From the NCBI GenBank assembly GCA_938028565.1, contig CALIZS010000007.1, positions 1-7,807 of the forward strand: a DNA stretch of 7,807 nucleotides, given 5' to 3'. The number at the start of each line of letters is the position of its first letter. Within the stretch, counting starts at the first letter, position 1. Shown piece by piece: positions 6,465 to 7,807 of this stretch. Position numbers and translations under genes: made by a program. The notes under the pieces are model-generated. The model ran no database searches. It was not told the origin of the DNA and saw nothing but the letters and a program-made list of their open reading frames with translations. This DNA is from an uncultured Atopobium sp. Its GTDB lineage: Bacteria; Actinomycetota; Coriobacteriia; Coriobacteriales; Atopobiaceae.

Positions 6465-7802
6465 CTACTCCCCATTATCCTCTTTTGGCAGCTGTTGTGC
6501 AGAGGCTTCCTCATCCGAGTCCTCGGCAATCGAGTCTGCTAAGTGTTTGAGCTGCTCTTTGCCGGTATCAAACACGAAACGCGCTTGACGACGAGCCAGC
6601 GCCTCAAGACGTGCGGTCTCCTCGGCCTTACGGTCGCGAACAACCAGCTCAGAGGTGTTCATCGGCACCATCGTAAGTGCACCAGGCTCTGGGCAGACAA
6701 TTTCGCAGGCGCCGCAGTTGACGCAGAACGGCATCTTGATAGTTAGCTTGCCACGCTCATCGATGTCGATTGCATGCGTTGTGCAGGTGTTTTTGCAGTC
6801 GCCACAAACGGTGCATTTGCTGGAATCCCAGATAGGAGCCGCGAGCTTCACGTAAGGAGCAAGGTCTGGATCGTGCTGGAGGGCGCCCATGACCAGACGG
6901 CGATCCTGTGTGAGCATGGACTGCCTCATATCGGTAGTGCGCAGGCCCATCACGTCATCTAGCTGCGTCTGGAGTTTATCCAAGGAGCGAGCATGATTGT
7001 TAATGCGGTCAGCAATTGCCTTTGCACCTGCGAGAATAGGAGTCGAAGCAGAAACCAGGCGCTCTGCACCGTTCATCGCATTGGAAATAAACTGCGAACG
7101 GATATACGCGCGCGTGAAGTCGTGGTTGAGGTTGTTGCCGTCGACCTCGAGGCCAACCGTAGCGCCGGTCCATTCCTCAGCGGTAGCAATAGCCTGGGTA
7201 TAAGCCTCCTCACCAGTGGTGGTGCGACAACGGTCACAAACGCCCAGCGGCAGGTAAACACTAACGTTGTCAAAGTCCGTAAGGATCGAGAACCAAATGT
7301 CAGCCGAAAGCATACCCACACAAGGCAGGCAAATCTCATTGCCCTCGGGTTTTCTCCCCAGCGCGCGTGTGCAGGTGATATAACACTGCTCGTACGCGGA
7401 AGCTGCACGTGCTACCTGGTCATACAGCATGCGAGATGTGTGACGACGCGTGTTGAACGCCTCAGTGGGACATGCAGCAACACAAAGGCCACACTGAAGG
7501 CAAGCCTCATCTTCAATGCGTACGGACTGGTTATGGATATCAATGCAATCAGCTGGGCAAACATCCAAACAACGAGAGCACGCTTCAGACTTTCCAGAAG
7601 CGCATCTGAGGCAGCGATTAGCATTTGACCAGGGAATCTCTTTGTAGTCCATTGGATCAAACGGTTTATCCGTGTTTGGATCAATGGACAAGCTTCCCAT
7701 CAGCGCATCAAGCGGGTTAGAAAGCACCTGCAGGGAATCCTGGATATCAATAAGGTCGTCGAGAAAATCTCGCTCCTCGTTACGATTCTGGTTCTGAGCC
7801 AT
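6465..7802 (-). CDS. Multi-cluster 4Fe-4S ferredoxin-type protein of unknown partner
   Basis: 445 residues, no signal peptide, Tat motif or membrane helix, so probably cytoplasmic. The N-terminal ferredoxin pair has C64, C67, C75, C78 and C82 (the first motif spread by a 7-residue insert), and then CLQCGLCVAACP (101-112). A middle part carries C140 and C144, CLPCVGML (158-165) and CDRC (189-192). Its Cys-V-G followed by an alpha/beta stretch and a second Cys pair resembles MvhD-type hydrogenase/heterodisulfide-reductase iron-sulfur subunits. A helical segment (about 200-315) leads to a second ferredoxin pair, CTVCGDCKNTCT (330-341) and CVNCGACEIVCPEPG (360-374), and a charged C-terminal tail. 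It should carry at least four clusters and move electrons between proteins, but donor, acceptor and pathway are unknown. The ATG at 7802 fits the frame. Only 5 bases lie upstream in the window, so its ribosome binding site and any upstream genes are unseen. It lies 100 bp upstream of ychF on the same strand. Confidence 0.75.
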   Translation of the reverse strand: MAQNQNRNEERDFLDDLIDIQDSLQVLSNPLDALMGSLSIDPNTDKPFDPMDYKEIPWSNANRCLRCASGKSEACSRCLDVCPADCIDIHNQSVRIEDEACLQCGLCVAACPTEAFNTRRHTSRMLYDQVARAASAYEQCYITCTRALGRKPEGNEICLPCVGMLSADIWFSILTDFDNVSVYLPLGVCDRCRTTTGEEAYTQAIATAEEWTGATVGLEVDGNNLNHDFTRAYIRSQFISNAMNGAERLVSASTPILAGAKAIADRINNHARSLDKLQTQLDDVMGLRTTDMRQSMLTQDRRLVMGALQHDPDLAPYVKLAAPIWDSSKCTVCGDCKNTCTTHAIDIDERGKLTIKMPFCVNCGACEIVCPEPGALTMVPMNTSELVVRDRKAEETARLEALARRQARFVFDTGKEQLKHLADSIAEDSDEEASAQQLPKEDNGE

Positions 7803-7807
7803 GGTGC

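Noticed and set aside
6993..7628. Plus-strand open frame of 211 codons antisense to the Fe-S gene
   Set aside because: It lies entirely opposite a Cys-motif-rich coding frame and the translation shows no recognisable domain.

Overview
The window looks like a chromosomal segment of a Gram-positive actinobacterium. The best guess is class Coriobacteriia, in the Atopobium/Olsenella neighbourhood. This rests on about 50-52% GC, a LytR-CpsA-Psr protein with a LytR_C tail, a Cys-rich ferredoxin-type protein and the general protein style. The taxon is an inference, not proven by the sequence. From about position 1452 rightward the genes are ordinary host genes: guaA (GMP synthase, minus strand), a divergent LytR-CpsA-Psr cell-wall ligase (plus strand), ychF (minus strand, convergent with the ligase across a strong bidirectional terminator), and a 4Fe-4S multi-cluster protein (minus strand, upstream of ychF).

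The left 1.45 kb differs. It is about one third GC (32% in a sampled line, against 52% in a sampled guaA line), uses AGA, TTA and ATA codons, and starts right after the guaA stop codon. It carries a SIR2-SLOG protein that matches ThsA, the NAD-consuming effector of the Thoeris anti-phage system. The catalytic-type Asn and His and the SLOG ligand-site-type residues are present. The 3' end of guaA is a documented integration hotspot for genomic islands, so this reads as the edge of a defence-bearing island or its remnant. No TIR-domain ThsB partner lies in the window.

At the far left end, plus-strand positions 3-83 encode a textbook segment of a polar amino-acid ABC transporter permease, with the motif RGTPLLVQIFLIYF. 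This segment is antisense to, and codon-aligned with, the last residues of the ThsA frame. The ThsA C-terminus therefore appears to be read from the reverse strand of a broken permease gene. A recombination junction seems to lie near positions 66-86, leaving both genes truncated, unless the assembly is chimeric here.

In the host part, the divergent guaA/ligase intergenic region holds a strong plus-strand terminator with no annotated gene in front of it, hinting at a short RNA. It also holds a small dyad and a cluster of ACGCA motifs before the ligase gene. A GC-rich 24-bp tandem repeat follows the ligase stop codon.
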